The position numbers and the translations under genes were made by a program. A stretch of 18,767 nucleotides of DNA from Paracoccaceae bacterium (GTDB taxonomy: Bacteria > Pseudomonadota > Alphaproteobacteria > Rhodobacterales > Rhodobacteraceae), in assembly GCA_007131945.1 (NCBI GenBank), contig SLPP01000359.1, forward strand, positions 1 through 18,767, read 5' to 3'. The notes below the pieces were generated by a model. The model did not search any database and was not told the DNA's origin. It saw only the letters and a program-made list of their open reading frames with translations. This document shows, one piece after another, positions 17,064 through 18,767 of this stretch (position 1 is its first letter; each line of letters begins with the position of its first letter).

Positions 17064-17930
17064 TCATCCGCCGGCGGCAAGGATCGCCCGAAGCCCGGCG
17101 CGATAGTCCGGGTGGCGCAGCGTCACGCCGAGCTCCGGTCCCACCCGCAGCGACCGCGTGCGCTTGTTCTCGCCATAGAAGCTGCGCGCCATCTCGCTCA
17201 GCTCGGCCGCCTCGAACGGCACCGGTGCCGGGCAGGGCAGGCCGGCCAGATCGGCGGCGAACGCCACCACATCCTGCGGCGGGGCCGGCTCGTCATCGCA
17301 CAGGTTGAAGGGCCCCGTGGCCTCCTGCCCGGCCGCGGCGGCGACGATGCGGCCCAGATCCTCGACATGGATGCGGCTGAAGACCTGCCCCGGCTTCACG
17401 ATCCGGTGCGCGCTGCCGCGGCGCAACTGGTCGAAGGCCGAGCGCCCGGGCCCGTAGATCCCGGCGATGCGCAGCACCGCGACCGCGACACCGGCCGACG
17501 CGCCGAGCGCCTGCCATTCCCCTTCCGCTTCCAGCCGCGCCCGCCCCCGCGCGCTGCCCGGCGCCGGCGGCGTCGTCTCGTCGACCCAGCCACCGCCGGC
17601 ATCGCCATAGACGCTGGTCGCCGAGAGATAGCCGATCCAGCGCAGCCGCCCGGCCTCGGCGATCCGCGGCGCAAGCGCCCGCGCGACCGGATCGCCGTCC
17701 CGGTCCGGCGGGACCGAACTGATCAGGTGCGTGGCCTGCCCCAGCGCCGCGACCAGCGCCCCGTCCGCCTCGCCCGGCGTCCAGATCACCGGCTCGCGTC
17801 CCACCCGCGCCAGCCCGTCCACCCGCTCCGGCGACCGTGTCGTCGCGAGGACCCGCCAGCCTTCCCCCAGCGCGCGCGCCGCGCTTTCCGCCGCGAAGCC
17901 GTGCCCGATGCTCAGAAGAACCCGCTCCAT
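17064..17930 (-). CDS. NAD(P)-dependent extended-SDR family protein (YeeZ-like epimerase/oxidoreductase)
   Basis: Protein of 288 residues with a Rossmann nucleotide-binding fold. The first strand reads VLLSIGHGFAAESAARAL, with the GxGxxA-like glycine motif at residues 9-14, and a TTRSPER strand-2 end follows. The extended-SDR landmark YLSATSVYGD is at 101-110, with Tyr108 followed by an acidic DETTP segment, and LRIAGIYGPGRS appears further on. The catalytic Lys usually four residues after Tyr is absent (Tyr-Gly-Asp-Ala-Gly), as in YeeZ-type atypical members, so it may not act as a classical dehydrogenase. FSRIHVEDLGRIV and FNLCDDEPAPPQDV match the substrate-domain region of NAD-dependent epimerase relatives. 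The substrate is unknown. Start at the ATG complement 17930. It diverges from the YcjX gene across about 100 bp. Confidence 0.84.
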   Translation of the reverse strand: MERVLLSIGHGFAAESAARALGEGWRVLATTRSPERVDGLARVGREPVIWTPGEADGALVAALGQATHLISSVPPDRDGDPVARALAPRIAEAGRLRWIGYLSATSVYGDAGGGWVDETTPPAPGSARGRARLEAEGEWQALGASAGVAVAVLRIAGIYGPGRSAFDQLRRGSAHRIVKPGQVFSRIHVEDLGRIVAAAAGQEATGPFNLCDDEPAPPQDVVAFAADLAGLPCPAPVPFEAAELSEMARSFYGENKRTRSLRVGPELGVTLRHPDYRAGLRAILAAGG

Positions 17931-17977
17931 CCGCCCAATATGCGCGCCCCCGACGCCGCGGCAAGACCGGCCCGGCC

Positions 17978-18006
17978 TTTAACTCGGCCCCGCGCGACCC
18001 TATTGT
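17978..18006 (+). promoter_or_regulatory. Candidate promoter for the YcjX-family gene
   Basis: TTTAAC (17978-17983) and TATTGT (18001-18006) are 17 bp apart, ahead of the GGAGG (18023-18027) and ATG at 18032. The -35 match is only three of six. The -10 hexamer is identical to the one proposed upstream of the TerB-like gene. Confidence 0.3.
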
Positions 18007-18031
18007 GCGCCCATCGTCACGCGGAGGGGAC

Positions 18032-18767
18032 ATGGTTCTCGGCACCCTCGCCGACCGTCTGGGCCAGTCGATCGAGACGGTCTCGGCCACCGTGTCCGAG
18101 GCCTTCTTCGAGCCCGTCCTGCGGCTGGGCGTCACCGGTCTCAGCCGGGCGGGCAAGACGGTCTTCATCACCGCGCTGGTCAACAACCTGCTCGAGCCCG
18201 GCCGCATGAGCCAGATGCGCGCCGTGCGCGAAGGCCGGATCGAGGGCGCCTATCTTCAGCCGCAGCCCGACCTGACGCTGCCGCGCTTCGACTACGAAGG
18301 GCACCTGGCGGCGCTGACCGCCCCCGCGCCGCGCTGGCCCGAGGGCACGCGGGCGATCTCCGAGTTGCGGCTTTCCTTCCGCCTCGCGCCCTCGGGGCTG
18401 CTGGGCCCGCTGACCGGGCCGGGCCGGCTGCATCTCGACATCGTCGACTATCCCGGCGAGTGGCTCCTCGATCTGGGGCTGATGGACAAGTCCTATGCCG
18501 GCTGGTCGCAGGCGACGCTCGACCGTCTCGCCGCCCGGCCGCAAGCGCAGGACTTCCTGCGCGCCGCCGCCGCCACCGATCCCGCCGCGCCGCACGACGA
18601 GGCGACCGCGCAGGCGCTGACCCGCGCCTATACCGAGGGGCTCGCCGCCGCGCGCGCCGCCGGCTGGGCCGACTGCAGCCCCGGCCGGTTCCTCCTTCCG
18701 GGCGATCTGGCCGGCTCGCCGGTCCTCACCTTCGTGCCGCTGCCGCGCCCGGAAGCCGCCCGCCGCG
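18032..18767 (+). CDS. ycjX: YcjX-family P-loop (GTPase-like) protein, 3'-truncated by window edge
   Basis: YcjX/DUF463 family protein, cytoplasmic or membrane-associated with a nucleotide-binding P-loop; the E. coli homologue is in the phage-shock (psp) regulon and its function is unresolved. The visible 245 codons contain Walker A GLSRAGKT (residues 36-43) and DYPGEWLLDL (from residue 139), the family's switch/Walker B signature, plus the expected SQMRAVREGRIEGAYLQPQ region. GGAGG precedes the ATG at 18032 by four bases. The frame has no stop before 18767, so roughly half of the usual ~470-490-residue protein lies beyond the window. In related genomes a TIGR01620/YcjF-like membrane protein gene often follows, which cannot be checked here. 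Confidence 0.92.
   Translation, partial: MVLGTLADRLGQSIETVSATVSEAFFEPVLRLGVTGLSRAGKTVFITALVNNLLEPGRMSQMRAVREGRIEGAYLQPQPDLTLPRFDYEGHLAALTAPAPRWPEGTRAISELRLSFRLAPSGLLGPLTGPGRLHLDIVDYPGEWLLDLGLMDKSYAGWSQATLDRLAARPQAQDFLRAAAATDPAAPHDEATAQALTRAYTEGLAAARAAGWADCSPGRFLLPGDLAGSPVLTFVPLPRPEAARR

Overview
The window is very GC-rich, with strong G/C bias at third codon positions. It looks like chromosomal DNA of an alphaproteobacterium, most likely of the Rhodobacteraceae type. Supporting signs are a class I lysyl-tRNA synthetase, a DUF4864 protein, a YcjX-family P-loop protein and an acetate locus of alphaproteobacterial character. I saw no transposase, integrase, CRISPR array, rRNA or tRNA. Long antisense reading frames are common but are by-products of the base composition.

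Layout. Positions 1-1388 hold the 3' part of a PBP4-type D-Ala-D-Ala carboxypeptidase (dacB). A Na/Pi cotransporter with a PhoU-like tail follows (1461-3152). A small TerB-like gene (3335-3754, minus strand) converges on it. Divergent from the TerB gene are the class I lysyl-tRNA synthetase (3863-5461) and a small secreted DUF4864 protein (5510-5914). A 413-bp gene-free stretch (5915-6327) contains an AT-rich island with repeated TTTACAAA-like elements and leads into acs.

The core of the window is a same-strand locus from 6328 to 16127. In order it holds acetyl-CoA synthetase (acs), an overlapping zinc-LID adenylate kinase (adk), the small and large subunits of a VC_2705-type Na+:solute symporter (probably acetate/short-chain acids), and a cNMP-CBS-CBS-DUF294 nucleotidyltransferase-like protein. 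It ends with an unknown two-helix membrane protein, a receiver-only response regulator, and a membrane protein fusing PAS and a degenerate histidine-kinase module to an intact DEDDh 3'-5' exonuclease. The last three overlap each other. Perfect hairpins separate adk from the symporter pair and the symporter pair from the DUF294 gene, so expression may be split into segments. Functionally the set suggests acetate uptake (symporter), activation (Acs, which makes AMP), AMP recycling (Adk) and a signalling arm (CBS/NTase, receiver, exonuclease) whose ligand and target are unknown.

Downstream, truA (16100-16870, minus) overlaps the exonuclease gene tail to tail. An extended-SDR epimerase-like gene (17064-17930, minus) follows, and a YcjX-family P-loop protein (18032 onward, plus) runs off the window end.

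The best candidate for something undescribed is the pseudokinase-exonuclease fusion and its neighbours. Family assignments come from motif recognition without a database search. Functional links between neighbours are inference.
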